Both the position numbers and the translations under genes were made by a program. A DNA stretch of 64,000 nucleotides, taken from NCBI GenBank assembly GCA_963682005.1, contig OY820914.1, forward strand, positions 2,542,001 to 2,606,000, read 5' to 3'. The DNA is from CAIYUC01 sp963682005 (lineage in GTDB: Bacteria; Bacteroidota; Bacteroidia; Bacteroidales; FEN-979). A model generated the notes under the pieces. It was not told the DNA's origin and ran no database searches. It saw only the letters and a program-made list of their open reading frames with translations. Of the stretch, positions 8,142 to 16,581 are shown one piece after another (position 1 is the stretch's first letter; each line of letters opens with the position of its first letter).

Positions 8142-9299
8142 TTATTCGATCCATGATTTATAATAATTCGGGTCTTCAATACCCATCGCTGCTTTTGTAA
8201 TTTTCAACGGGCGGAAGGTGTCGATCATGACAGCCAGTTCATTGGTCGATTTTGCACCAATGCCTTTTTCTACTGCACCCGGGTGCGGCCCGTGAACTAT
8301 GCCTTTCGGATGAAGGGTGATCTGTCCCTGCTGGATGTTCTTCCTGCTCATAAAGTCCCCGTCGACATAGTACAGCACTTCATCAGAATCCACGTTGCTG
8401 TGGTTATACGGGACCGGAATGGCTTCCGGATGGTAATCAAACAGACGAGGCACAAAATCACAGATCACGAAACTGTTCGTTTCGAATACCTGGTGAACAG
8501 GCGGCGGCTGATGCAGCCTCCCGGTAATTGGCTCGAAATCGTGGATAGACAGGGCAAAAGGGTAATGGCAACCATCCCATCCGACTACATCGAAGGGATG
8601 AGACACGAAGTGGTAAGGCCAGATCCTGTCATCGCGCTTGATCATGACCAGGTAATCGCCCTGCTCATCATGTGTCTCAAGAATTTCCGGTCTCCGGATG
8701 TCACGTTCACAGAAAGGAGAATGCTCGAGCAGCTGGCCGGAGGAATTCAAATATTTTTTCGGGAACCTGAGTGGGGTAAAGGATTCCGCAATAAGCAACC
8801 GGTTGTCTTCAGAAGAAAATTCAACCTGGTAAGTAATTCCGCGGGGAATGACCAGGTGATCCCCGGGATGAAAGGAAATATTTCCATACATTGTTCTGAG
8901 CGTCCCCGATCCCTTGTGCACAAAGATCATTTCATCGGCACCCGAATTCTTGAAGAAATAACCAGACATCGATTTTACGGGGGCCGCGAGCGAAATGTGA
9001 ATGTCATTGTTAACAAGCACAGTAACTCTGCTTTCAAGGAAATCATCCTTCGGAACGACATTCATCCCAAGGAAACTCCGGTGCTGCATGTTGTTATCTT
9101 CTGCAATTTCAGGCACTGCAGAGTATGGCTTGTCGATTTTGCTGACCCTTGTTGGCGGATAGCAATGGTAGGTCAGGGAATAGTTGTCGGAAAAGCCTTC
9201 TGTCGAAACCAGTTGCTCCGCATAGAGATTACCGTCGGGCTTCCTATAAATAGTGTGCCGCTTTCGCGGAATTTTTCCCAATGAATAATAAGATGGCAT
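8142..9299 (-). CDS. hmgA: Homogentisate 1,2-dioxygenase
   Basis: 385 residues in a cupin fold. Probable iron ligands are His300 and Glu307 in PYNHSNVDSDEVLYY and His336 in PKGIVHGPHPG; the segment RLHQPPPVHQVFETNSFVIC is also typical of the family. It opens the ring of homogentisate to maleylacetoacetate. First gene of the operon hmgA-hppD-fahA-flavin reductase-phhA, preceded by a clear -7 box at 9349-9357. It is shorter than the ~440-residue animal and proteobacterial enzymes, as in the compact bacterial type. Together the operon covers phenylalanine to fumarate plus acetoacetate except for the transaminase and maleylacetoacetate isomerase. Confidence 0.93.
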   Translation of the reverse strand: MPSYYSLGKIPRKRHTIYRKPDGNLYAEQLVSTEGFSDNYSLTYHCYPPTRVSKIDKPYSAVPEIAEDNNMQHRSFLGMNVVPKDDFLESRVTVLVNNDIHISLAAPVKSMSGYFFKNSGADEMIFVHKGSGTLRTMYGNISFHPGDHLVIPRGITYQVEFSSEDNRLLIAESFTPLRFPKKYLNSSGQLLEHSPFCERDIRRPEILETHDEQGDYLVMIKRDDRIWPYHFVSHPFDVVGWDGCHYPFALSIHDFEPITGRLHQPPPVHQVFETNSFVICDFVPRLFDYHPEAIPVPYNHSNVDSDEVLYYVDGDFMSRKNIQQGQITLHPKGIVHGPHPGAVEKGIGAKSTNELAVMIDTFRPLKITKAAMGIEDPNYYKSWIE

Positions 9300-9348
9300 G
9301 TTTCTTCCGGATTTTTAGGAGGTTCTTAATGAAATCATTTTCAATAAC

Positions 9349-9357
9349 GCAAAGATA
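9349..9357 (-). promoter_or_regulatory. -7 box of the hmgA operon
   Basis: Minus strand TATCTTTGC, an exact TAnnTTTG match, about 50 bp upstream of the hmgA ATG. It is the only good promoter match before the operon. The rest of the divergent gap 9300-9605 holds the opposing promoter at 9542 and otherwise AT-rich sequence in which I see nothing else. Confidence 0.7.
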
Positions 9358-9541
9358 TTAAATTAATTTAGAACGAATAAAAATAAAATAGGAAATTCCC
9401 GGATTTCTGTGAAGATATTTCTGCCGCATTTTTTAACTTATTGTTTTAGGTAAGATCTGTTGCAATACAGGATCTGACGAGAAAATCAAAAGGTATCCAT
9501 AAACAGGACCATTCATTTATGCTTTTCTTCTATGGTTTTTG

Positions 9542-9550
9542 TACTTTCGC
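9542..9550 (+). promoter_or_regulatory. -7-like box before the FISUMP/dockerin-like gene
   Basis: Reads TACTTTCGC, the TAnnTTCG variant seen also before hutI. It lies inside an upward extension of the reading frame (ATG 9519), which argues that translation starts at 9606 instead. Confidence 0.5.
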
Positions 9551-9605
9551 AAGGACAAGACAGTGTTTCTGTTCTGTCAATAAGCCCTACAAATTACTTC
9601 TGGTT

Positions 9606-12266
9606 ATGAAAAAACTCTTACTAACAATCATTGTCACCCTCTCCGTTATCTTCTCAAATGCTTCAGAGGGGCCATATTCGATCATGGGTTTCTTTTATTA
9701 CAAGAACGGTGGATTAACCCCGCTTGACCATGTGAAGGTCGTGTTGCTGCAAAATGGGCAGCCGGTTGACAGTACGCTCACCTCAAATACAGGATTCTAC
9801 CTGTTTTCAGGGTTGGCGGACAATACATATATTATAGAAGGTTATTGTACAAAACCCTGGGGAAGTGTCAACGGAACGGATGCATTAAAGATTGAACGTC
9901 AGTTTACAGGTATCGACACCATTACACTTCCCGTTATACTGAATGCGGCTGATGTAAACAACAGCGGATCCGTGAATGGGACAGATGCTGTAAAGACAAA
10001 GCGGAGATTTGTTGGAATGGATAATTCATTTTTACGGGGGAACTGGACATTTGCCAAGCCAGCCGGAGGAAATTCGGTTACATTATCTGGCGGCAGTATC
10101 CGCCAGGATTTTTATGGGTTATGTGTTGGAGATGTCAACGGGAGCAACATACCGTTGCCTACGCAGGAATTGCCGACTGTGAGAACTGTTGATGCTTCAG
10201 CCATTACACAATATGCTGCCACTTCAGGAGGGAATGTGTTTTCTGATGGTGGACAGGAGGTAACAGACAGAGGTGTTTGCTGGAGTGTTTCCCAAAACCC
10301 GACAACTGCAGATCCGCATACATCGGATGGAAACGGGATGGGCGTATTTTCAAGCAGTCTGTCAGGGCTTACCCCGGGCACATTGTATTATCTCAGGGCA
10401 TATGCCAACAATAGCCTTGGAACAGGTTACGGAAACCAGGTTTCATTTTCAACGGCGCCTCCGTTTGCCTGCGGTCAGACCTTAACAGATATGCGGGATG
10501 GCAGTAATTACAGTACTGTAACGATCGGAACCCAATGCTGGATGGCTCAAAACATGAACATAGGCAACAGGATCTATAGTGCAGATGCCCAAACAAACCA
10601 TGCAGCCATTGAGAAGTATTGCTATAATAACCTGGATACAAATTGTTCCGTTTACGGAGGTTTGTACCAATGGGACAACACAGTCCAATGGGAGAGTCCA
10701 TCGATCAAGCAGGGCATTTGTCCTTCTGGCTGGCATGTCCCTTCTGATGCAGAATGGAGTGCTCTCGCGAATTTCCTGGGGGGACCGGCTGCAGCCGGGG
10801 GCAAGTTGAAGGAATCCGGTTTTCTTCACTGGGCTGATCCAAATACGGATGCAACAAATACAAGCGGATTCACTGCATTGCCGGGTGGTTCACGGTCCTA
10901 TTATATGTCACCTTTCGAAGATATGAACCAGGCCGCTTACTTCTGGACATCATCCAGGGATTATGATTCCATCGCCTGGTTCAGGAAACTGTCCTATGAC
11001 AATGGAAGTCTTATGAGGATCAGCGACGGATTTAAAACCTACGGTTTTTCCGTGCGTTGTATTAAAGGCGGAATACCGACGATAATAACTGCTTCAATAA
11101 TTGATATCTTACACTTAACAGCAACCGGAGGCGGAAATATAATCTCTGACGGAGAAAACACCATTACTGGAAGAGGAATATGCTGGAATACAACAGGAAA
11201 TCCTGTGATAGCAGAGAGTCATACAATGGATGGCACCGGGATCGGAACCTTCACAAGTCTATTGACAGGTCTGACTGCCGGTACCGTTTATTATGTAAGG
11301 GCTTATGCATCTAACAGCAGCGGAACTTCATACGGCAATGAAGTGACATTTACAACACCGGGTAATCCGATCGTTTTGACGACTTCCCTGGTCACTGATA
11401 TTTCTCAAAACACAGCATCTGGGGGAGGCAATGTCATATCGGACGGAGGTATCCCTGTTATTGCAAAAGGCATTTGCTGGAGCCCGATATCGGCACCCAC
11501 CTTGTCGGACAGCCACACGGTTGATGGAAATGGAACCGGGTCATTCATCGGTAATCTTACGGGCCTGAGCCCTTCCACGCTTTACTATGTCCGTGCATAC
11601 GCTACGAACAATGTTGGAACAGTATATGGCAACGAAGTCAGTTTTTCGACATTCTGGCCTTACTGCATTGGATTTCCCACAATCGAATATGAAGGCAAAA
11701 CATACAATACGATCCAGGTGGGAGGACAATGCTGGTTTAAGGATAACCTAAATGTCGGAATCCGGATCAATACTACGCAGAATCAAGCCAATAACGGGAT
11801 CAAGGAAAAATTTTGTGTAGATGATGTTGAATCAAATTGTGACATCTATGGAGGTCTTTACAATTGGAATGAATCAATGCAATATACAAACACGCAGGGA
11901 GCACAGGGTTTGTGTCCTGACGGATGGCATGTTCCGACCGACGGTGATTGGACCGTACTTACCGACTTTTTAGGTGGCGCAGGCCCTGCAGGTGCAAAAA
12001 TGAAGGAAGCAGGGTTGTCGCACTGGGCTTCGCCAAATGCCGGAGCCACAAACGAAAGCGGCTTTTCAGCTCTTCCGGGCGGTGGAGGATCTCTCCAGGG
12101 GGGGTATTACTTTACAGGATATTACGGATATTTCTGGTCGTCAACAGAAGCGTATCCCAACCTGGCATGGCATATCTACTTAGGTTATTACAACCAATAC
12201 CTGGTAAGAACCACATACGACGACAAGACAGCCAGGTATAGTATCCGGTGTCTCAAGGATAATTAG
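9606..12266 (+). CDS. Exported protein with dockerin-like segment, Fn3-like repeats and two FISUMP domains
   Basis: 886 residues from ATG 9606 (MKKLLLTIIVTLSVIFSNAS, a signal peptide). Order: a carboxypeptidase-regulatory-like fold (about 25-80); two dockerin-like calcium-loop segments, GSVNGTDALKIERQFTG (86-102) and ADVNNSGSVNGTDAVKTKRR (115-134); three Fn3-like repeats ending in LTPGTLYYLRAYANN, LTAGTVYYVRAYASN and LSPSTLYYVRAYATN; and two FISUMP domains (IGTQCWMAQNMNIG and GGQCWFKDNLNVG, each ending in VRCIKG or IRCLKDN). Surface exposed and possibly adhesive or glycan-related by domain type. No T9SS C-terminal domain is visible. The stop overlaps that of the opposing WbqC-like gene. Confidence 0.85.
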   Translation: MKKLLLTIIVTLSVIFSNASEGPYSIMGFFYYKNGGLTPLDHVKVVLLQNGQPVDSTLTSNTGFYLFSGLADNTYIIEGYCTKPWGSVNGTDALKIERQFTGIDTITLPVILNAADVNNSGSVNGTDAVKTKRRFVGMDNSFLRGNWTFAKPAGGNSVTLSGGSIRQDFYGLCVGDVNGSNIPLPTQELPTVRTVDASAITQYAATSGGNVFSDGGQEVTDRGVCWSVSQNPTTADPHTSDGNGMGVFSSSLSGLTPGTLYYLRAYANNSLGTGYGNQVSFSTAPPFACGQTLTDMRDGSNYSTVTIGTQCWMAQNMNIGNRIYSADAQTNHAAIEKYCYNNLDTNCSVYGGLYQWDNTVQWESPSIKQGICPSGWHVPSDAEWSALANFLGGPAAAGGKLKESGFLHWADPNTDATNTSGFTALPGGSRSYYMSPFEDMNQAAYFWTSSRDYDSIAWFRKLSYDNGSLMRISDGFKTYGFSVRCIKGGIPTIITASIIDILHLTATGGGNIISDGENTITGRGICWNTTGNPVIAESHTMDGTGIGTFTSLLTGLTAGTVYYVRAYASNSSGTSYGNEVTFTTPGNPIVLTTSLVTDISQNTASGGGNVISDGGIPVIAKGICWSPISAPTLSDSHTVDGNGTGSFIGNLTGLSPSTLYYVRAYATNNVGTVYGNEVSFSTFWPYCIGFPTIEYEGKTYNTIQVGGQCWFKDNLNVGIRINTTQNQANNGIKEKFCVDDVESNCDIYGGLYNWNESMQYTNTQGAQGLCPDGWHVPTDGDWTVLTDFLGGAGPAGAKMKEAGLSHWASPNAGATNESGFSALPGGGGSLQGGYYFTGYYGYFWSSTEAYPNLAWHIYLGYYNQYLVRTTYDDKTARYSIRCLKDN

Positions 12267-12874
12267 CGAATGCCGTTAAGGTAGTCAGTTGATTCAGGCC
12301 CAAGGTTAAAGATAAGGTCGAGAATGCTAAGGTCGGCGAGGAAACCGTGCCTGCCTGAGAATGGTTGTTCATAGGCGGTAAGAATGGGACCTTTAAGGCC
12401 AGGGTTATTTTTTGCCGTATACCTTAAATCCGGAACACCCGGTAAAATCTCAAATTTTTCTGTGAATTTGACAGCCGTTCTGACCCCAAGGATATTCAGG
12501 ATCACGTTAAGAATTTCGGTATTCATCTCAAGGAGATTATCATAGGATGCGTTGAAGAAATCCTCAAAATGATCCCGGTAATATAAAAAGAAGGGGGAAT
12601 TGTTGTAGGCAGTTTCAATCGACCGCCAATGGATTTTCTGCCAGGGAAGGATGTCGGAGATCCGGATATCTTTGACCAGGGTATGATTCCCGTTGATTTT
12701 TGTTACAGGGACGCTGAGTTTCTGCTTTCCGTTTGGACCATAGATAAAACAGTGATTCCTGATGGTTTGCTTGGGATAGGTTTCAAATGCCTCGATGAAA
12801 ATCGTTTCCGCCTTCAGGCAGGCGGCCATATAGGAAACCGGGGGGAAGTAAGCCGTAGGTAGGAGTACCTGCAT
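12263..12874 (-). CDS. WbqC-like family protein
   Basis: 203 residues. The opening LLPTAYFPPVSYMAACLKAE, the segment KQTIRNHCFIYGPNGKQKLSVPV and the W-rich centre ILPWQKIHWRSIETAYNNSP match the WbqC family, which occurs in polysaccharide gene sets but whose chemistry is not settled. No signal peptide or membrane segment, so cytoplasmic. Convergent with the FISUMP gene: the two stop codons overlap (12263-12266). A -7 box at 12917-12925 precedes it, itself embedded in a heptamer-type repeat block. Confidence 0.85.
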   Translation of the reverse strand: MQVLLPTAYFPPVSYMAACLKAETIFIEAFETYPKQTIRNHCFIYGPNGKQKLSVPVTKINGNHTLVKDIRISDILPWQKIHWRSIETAYNNSPFFLYYRDHFEDFFNASYDNLLEMNTEILNVILNILGVRTAVKFTEKFEILPGVPDLRYTAKNNPGLKGPILTAYEQPFSGRHGFLADLSILDLIFNLGPESTDYLNGIR

Positions 12875-12885
12875 TGATCTTCATT

Positions 12886-12953
12886 TCCGCCCCGGGCTTC
12901 GGGCTTCGGGCTTTCTGCAAAGATACCCGCAGCCCGTGGCCCGAAACATGAAT
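12886..12953. repeat. GGGCTTC-type tandem repeat with inverted partner
   Basis: The block contains three GGGCTTC/GGGCTTT units near 12896-12913 and, after a -7 box, the partly complementary GCAGCCCGTGGCCCGAA. The same words recur between the two thioredoxin genes (about 13380-13436). It therefore belongs to the short tandem repeat class found across the window. Confidence 0.65.
12917..12925 (-). promoter_or_regulatory. -7 box of the WbqC-like gene
   Basis: Minus strand TATCTTTGC, 42 bp upstream of the ATG at 12874. Confidence 0.6.
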
Positions 12954-13318
12954 TAATTCTTTCCTTTCAGCAGTACATCGCTGATCGCTGTTTTCAGTGA
13001 ATCTTTAGGAAGCGCACCGACAGCCATCTGTGGTTGTCCGTCAACCGGACAAAACAACATCGACGGAATGCTGCGGATACCAAAAACTGCCGCCAGTTCC
13101 TGTTCTGCTTCGGTATCTACTTTATAAATATTGATCTTCCCATCATATTCTTTCGAAAGTTCCTCAAGGATCGGGGCAACCATCTTGCATGGGCCGCACC
13201 AGTCAGCATAGAAATCAATGATACATGGTAAATTCCCTTCGAATTTCCAATCCTGGTTTACTTCGAAATTAAAAACCTTTTCAGTGAAGGTCTTTTTTGT
13301 TAAGTGCTCTATATTCAT
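12953..13318 (-). CDS. trxA: Thioredoxin
   Basis: 121 residues with one thioredoxin domain. The redox pair is Cys41-Cys44 in FYADWCGPCKMVAPILEELS, and the cis-Pro loop is IRSIPSMLFCPVDGQP. No signal peptide, so it is the cytoplasmic form that reduces protein disulfides. It lies 115 bp downstream of a paralogous exported thioredoxin on the same strand; the gap holds GGGCTTC/CCCGCAGC-type repeat words. The C-terminus (VGALPKDSLKTAISDVLLKG) parallels the paralogue, indicating local duplication. Confidence 0.93.
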   Translation of the reverse strand: MNIEHLTKKTFTEKVFNFEVNQDWKFEGNLPCIIDFYADWCGPCKMVAPILEELSKEYDGKINIYKVDTEAEQELAAVFGIRSIPSMLFCPVDGQPQMAVGALPKDSLKTAISDVLLKGKN

Positions 13319-13433
13319 TTTGCTTTTATTTTAGTTTATTTGATTTTTTGATACAATACATTAACTGCCATGAGCTGTGTGCTTCGGGCTATGTGTCAAT
13401 TTCGGAAACCCGCAGCTGTGGCCCGGTGCAGAT

Positions 13434-13901
13434 TCATTTCACCATCAACACATCCTGTATGGCCTGTTTATATGATTCCCTGGATAAAGCTCCAACGGTC
13501 ATGGATGGTTTTCCACCCTTGGGGACGTATAGGATTGCAGGAATCGACTGGATGTTGAACTTTGTGGAAAGTTCCCGTTCAGCATCTGTGTTTACCTTAT
13601 AGATCCTGATCTTTCCTTTATACTCTTTCGCAAGGTCTTCCATGATCGGGCTGACAAGTTTGCATGGACGACACCAATCAGCGTAAAAATCAACGATCAC
13701 CGGTAGGTCACCGGCAAAGATGAAATTCGACGGGTAGGTTTTATAGTCCCAGACAAGATTCCGGAACATATCCGATGTAATCCGCGTAACGGTGCCCTCT
13801 TCAGGTTTGGTCGTGTTGTTATCCGGGTTATTCTCCCCGATCGTGCGCGTACTGAACACCAGCAGGGTCGAAAATACCAATATTGAAAACAGGTTTTTCA
13901 T
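13434..13901 (-). CDS. Exported thioredoxin-family protein
   Basis: 155 residues. An N-terminal signal segment (MKNLFSILVFSTLLVFSTRT) and a short Asn/Thr-rich linker precede a thioredoxin domain with Cys77-Arg-Pro-Cys80 in FYADWCRPCKLVSPIMEDLA and cis-Pro in IQSIPAILYV. It is probably periplasmic and handles disulfides of exported proteins; the CRPC motif differs from the CGPC of its neighbour, which usually alters redox potential. A -7 box (13921-13929) lies 20 bp upstream. Confidence 0.88.
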   Translation of the reverse strand: MKNLFSILVFSTLLVFSTRTIGENNPDNNTTKPEEGTVTRITSDMFRNLVWDYKTYPSNFIFAGDLPVIVDFYADWCRPCKLVSPIMEDLAKEYKGKIRIYKVNTDAERELSTKFNIQSIPAILYVPKGGKPSMTVGALSRESYKQAIQDVLMVK

Positions 13902-13920
13902 AGGATCATTAATTTGAACT

Positions 13921-13929
13921 GCAAAGGTA
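13921..13929 (-). promoter_or_regulatory. -7 box of the exported thioredoxin
   Basis: Minus strand TACCTTTGC, an exact TAnnTTTG match, 20 bp before the ATG at 13901. Confidence 0.65.
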
Positions 13930-14142
13930 GAAAAAAATTTAATATGAATCGCATTAGTATCACTAATTATTTTTTTTCTGAAACTAGTTTTTTTATTGTG
14001 GACCAGAATTCACATATCAAGAGGGTGGGCTTAAAATTATTTAACCACAAAGGTCACCAAGTATTTCACAAAGGCGCACAAAGACGTTACAGACAACCCT
14101 GAGCGAGAGGGTGGAAATGAAGGCTGATTCCCGGCAAAATTC

Positions 14143-16281
14143 TTACCGGATCATCACCTTCCGTGTGATCACTTCATTATCATTGACCATTTTCAGAAGG
14201 CAGATACCTGCAGGAACAGAAGAAACATCAACCTGGAATTCTTCAATTCCCGGATTAAAAGTGATCAATCTCTTCATCATCATTTTACCTTCGACACTGT
14301 ATAGTTCCAGGGAGCCGCTCCAGGATTTCTGGTTTGTCATTTGAATGGTTAACAGGTCAGTAGCAGGATTCGGATAAAGAGAAATCCCCGATATTCCATT
14401 CTTATCCTTAATCCCCACAGGATCGTTTGAATAGAATCCCTCCCAGCCTTTGTCATTTACCGAGCCGTTTGTAATGAACATCAGGAACATTTTTCCGCTT
14501 GGAGATGTAACAGGTGCGGGCAGGTTATCCGGATTGTAATCACCCGAATATGCTGCAAGCATCTCCTGGGATTCGTAATCATAGATCTGAAGGATGTCGT
14601 TTCCCTGTTCTGTATTGAAGGATGTGAAATAAAGCGTTACAGGATCATTGTTTTCTGAGGGAACGATCTCCCAACGGCATACGGTTCCGTTTTTATAATT
14701 GAAACCGAGGCTCCCGTCACTTACATTGGACAGGTTCGCCGTGTAAGTTGACATACTCTCGCACCAGTCCATGCTTTCTGTCCGGTAGGTGATGTACCAC
14801 CCGGATTTTGAAACCGAGCCATTTGTGACAAAGGTGATAAGTGCTTTATTCCCCTGGACCGTGATGGCGGCAGGAATCTCGCTGCCGGAGAACTGTCCTA
14901 CGATAAGATCATTCGGAGTATCTCCCTGGTAAATTGTAACCACGTCATTGGCGGCTTCGGTTTCAAACTTATTAAAAGTGATGGTTATACTTGTGATGGA
15001 ATCGGAATTGCTCACGGGGGAAATGAGCCATTCGCAGTTCCCGTTATTATGATAGTCGCGCGGACCGCTTCCATCTTCAAAGGTACCGTACAGCCCTGTA
15101 AGGATGGTTTGTCCCTGGCAATAATACGGGTAAGTATAGAGGGTTGTATCAGGATACAGATCAACGATGGCACCCTGGCCATTTGTAAAGTCATCACCGC
15201 CCGGGTTAAGATTGCTGAGGTAGAAATAACCATTGAATGAGCCGCTCCATCCCCAGTTGAAATGAAAATAACTGGTTCCCTGGTATCCGTCAAGGTTGAA
15301 AGCATGGCCACCGGTTCCATAACCATCATAATACATGGGGCGCTTGTGATCGAGGTTATCGCGCATGATGCTTTCCCATTGTGCTTCAGGATAATTGTCC
15401 TTCTCCAGGAGCTGTGCCTGTGAGCCGTATTTAAAATTTGCCTTCAGTGCATTCAGGGCATCTCCGCTATATGCGCCGGAACCATTCGGGGAATACATCA
15501 TGTCAACAGCGATCCCGGCGTGCCACTGAAGCTGGGCAGGAGCAGTATCTTTCGTTGCAACAACATTCATCATTTCATTCCATTCATAGGTTGTGTTGCC
15601 GAAATCAGCGCATTGCTGCGGGTATCCCCACGGATAATAACAATGGCTTCCCAGCCCGGTGAGCGGATAACGGTAATAAAACATCACCTGCGACATAGCG
15701 GTGGCAACACAGCCTGCCCAAACATGACCACCGGGTCCCCCGGCATCGGCCGGGCATAAAAAATTATAGGGGCCACCCTGGTCCCAGGTAGAGATAATCA
15801 GGGGTGTAACGTCCCTGTCATTCTTCAACGGCATAAGATCATCAGCATCTGCTGTAAGGAGCCGTGACCATTCATTTGATACCTCGGCGGAAGGCATGTA
15901 ATTCATCGTGATCCCCTTATCGATCTGTTTGGCATATCCATCCATCCAGCCTGCAAACTGAGGAGGCTGGTTGCTTTCTGAATAAACCCCGTCAAATGAA
16001 TAGGCAATCACAGCAGGAACAGCATCGTCAGCAGATACAACCACAAATCCCTTATCGGTAAGGTTCATGACATAATATGCAATACGCCCGTTAAATGATA
16101 CAGGAAATGTTTCTTTGACTTTCAGATCAGCAAAAGAAATCGTCTGGTACTGGCTGATCCTTTCATAATAAAAATTCAGGCCTGCTTTCTGTGCTGATTT
16201 CAAATCTACCTGTTTTGCAATGCAATAATTGAATGCGGTTGCCAGAAGTAAAAAAAGAATGGTTAGGGATTTTCGTTGCAT
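14143..16281 (-). CDS. C10-family (streptopain-like) cysteine peptidase with T9SS tail, paralogue 1
   Basis: 712 residues: signal peptide (to about 22), a Spi-like propeptide (about 23-150), a C10 catalytic domain with Cys191 in AGCVATAMSQVMFYY and His326 in GTGGHAFNLDGYQG, two CUB-like domains (about 390-500 and 510-625), and a T9SS type A sorting domain (ISLYPNPATDLLTIQM near 645 to VMIR at the end). It is predicted to cross the outer membrane by T9SS as a zymogen and degrade extracellular protein. First member counted from the left of three tandem paralogues. A composite palindromic repeat lies 71 bp upstream. Confidence 0.92.
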   Translation of the reverse strand: MQRKSLTILFLLLATAFNYCIAKQVDLKSAQKAGLNFYYERISQYQTISFADLKVKETFPVSFNGRIAYYVMNLTDKGFVVVSADDAVPAVIAYSFDGVYSESNQPPQFAGWMDGYAKQIDKGITMNYMPSAEVSNEWSRLLTADADDLMPLKNDRDVTPLIISTWDQGGPYNFLCPADAGGPGGHVWAGCVATAMSQVMFYYRYPLTGLGSHCYYPWGYPQQCADFGNTTYEWNEMMNVVATKDTAPAQLQWHAGIAVDMMYSPNGSGAYSGDALNALKANFKYGSQAQLLEKDNYPEAQWESIMRDNLDHKRPMYYDGYGTGGHAFNLDGYQGTSYFHFNWGWSGSFNGYFYLSNLNPGGDDFTNGQGAIVDLYPDTTLYTYPYYCQGQTILTGLYGTFEDGSGPRDYHNNGNCEWLISPVSNSDSITSITITFNKFETEAANDVVTIYQGDTPNDLIVGQFSGSEIPAAITVQGNKALITFVTNGSVSKSGWYITYRTESMDWCESMSTYTANLSNVSDGSLGFNYKNGTVCRWEIVPSENNDPVTLYFTSFNTEQGNDILQIYDYESQEMLAAYSGDYNPDNLPAPVTSPSGKMFLMFITNGSVNDKGWEGFYSNDPVGIKDKNGISGISLYPNPATDLLTIQMTNQKSWSGSLELYSVEGKMMMKRLITFNPGIEEFQVDVSSVPAGICLLKMVNDNEVITRKVMIR

Positions 16282-16352
16282 GATGTTGGATTTGGGGTTT
16301 TGTTTATGTATTATCTTATCCGGATTTTTCAGTTGAAAAATATTTTAATCGT

Positions 16353-16432
16353 ACCCATTCCGACCTTCGGTCTTCCCCTCCCTGGATCCCCGCGTACGCA
16401 GGGAACTTTGGGAGGGGATTAGAGGGGTGGGT
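16353..16432. repeat. Composite palindromic repeat, copy 2
   Basis: Begins ACCCATTCCGACCTTCGGTC and ends GATTAGAGGGGTGGGT. Between the arms CCCCTCCC and GGGAGGGG sits an inner module GGATCCCCGCGTACGCAGGG. The copy at 63943 carries this module in the opposite orientation. A further hairpin CCCCGC-cgcttgct-GCGGGG follows at 16446-16465. The remaining gap to 16581 contains direct words of the cacagagg/cacaaag type and no gene. Confidence 0.8.
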
Positions 16433-16581
16433 ATGAAGGTTAATTCCCCGCCGCTTGCTGCGGGGTCATTCATTTGTCTCAATAATTCTCTGTGAATTCC
16501 TGGTGTTCTCATGTTAAAAAAGTTCAACCAGGAAGATCACAGAGGTTAACACAAAGTTCACAGAGGTACTGACAAATATTA

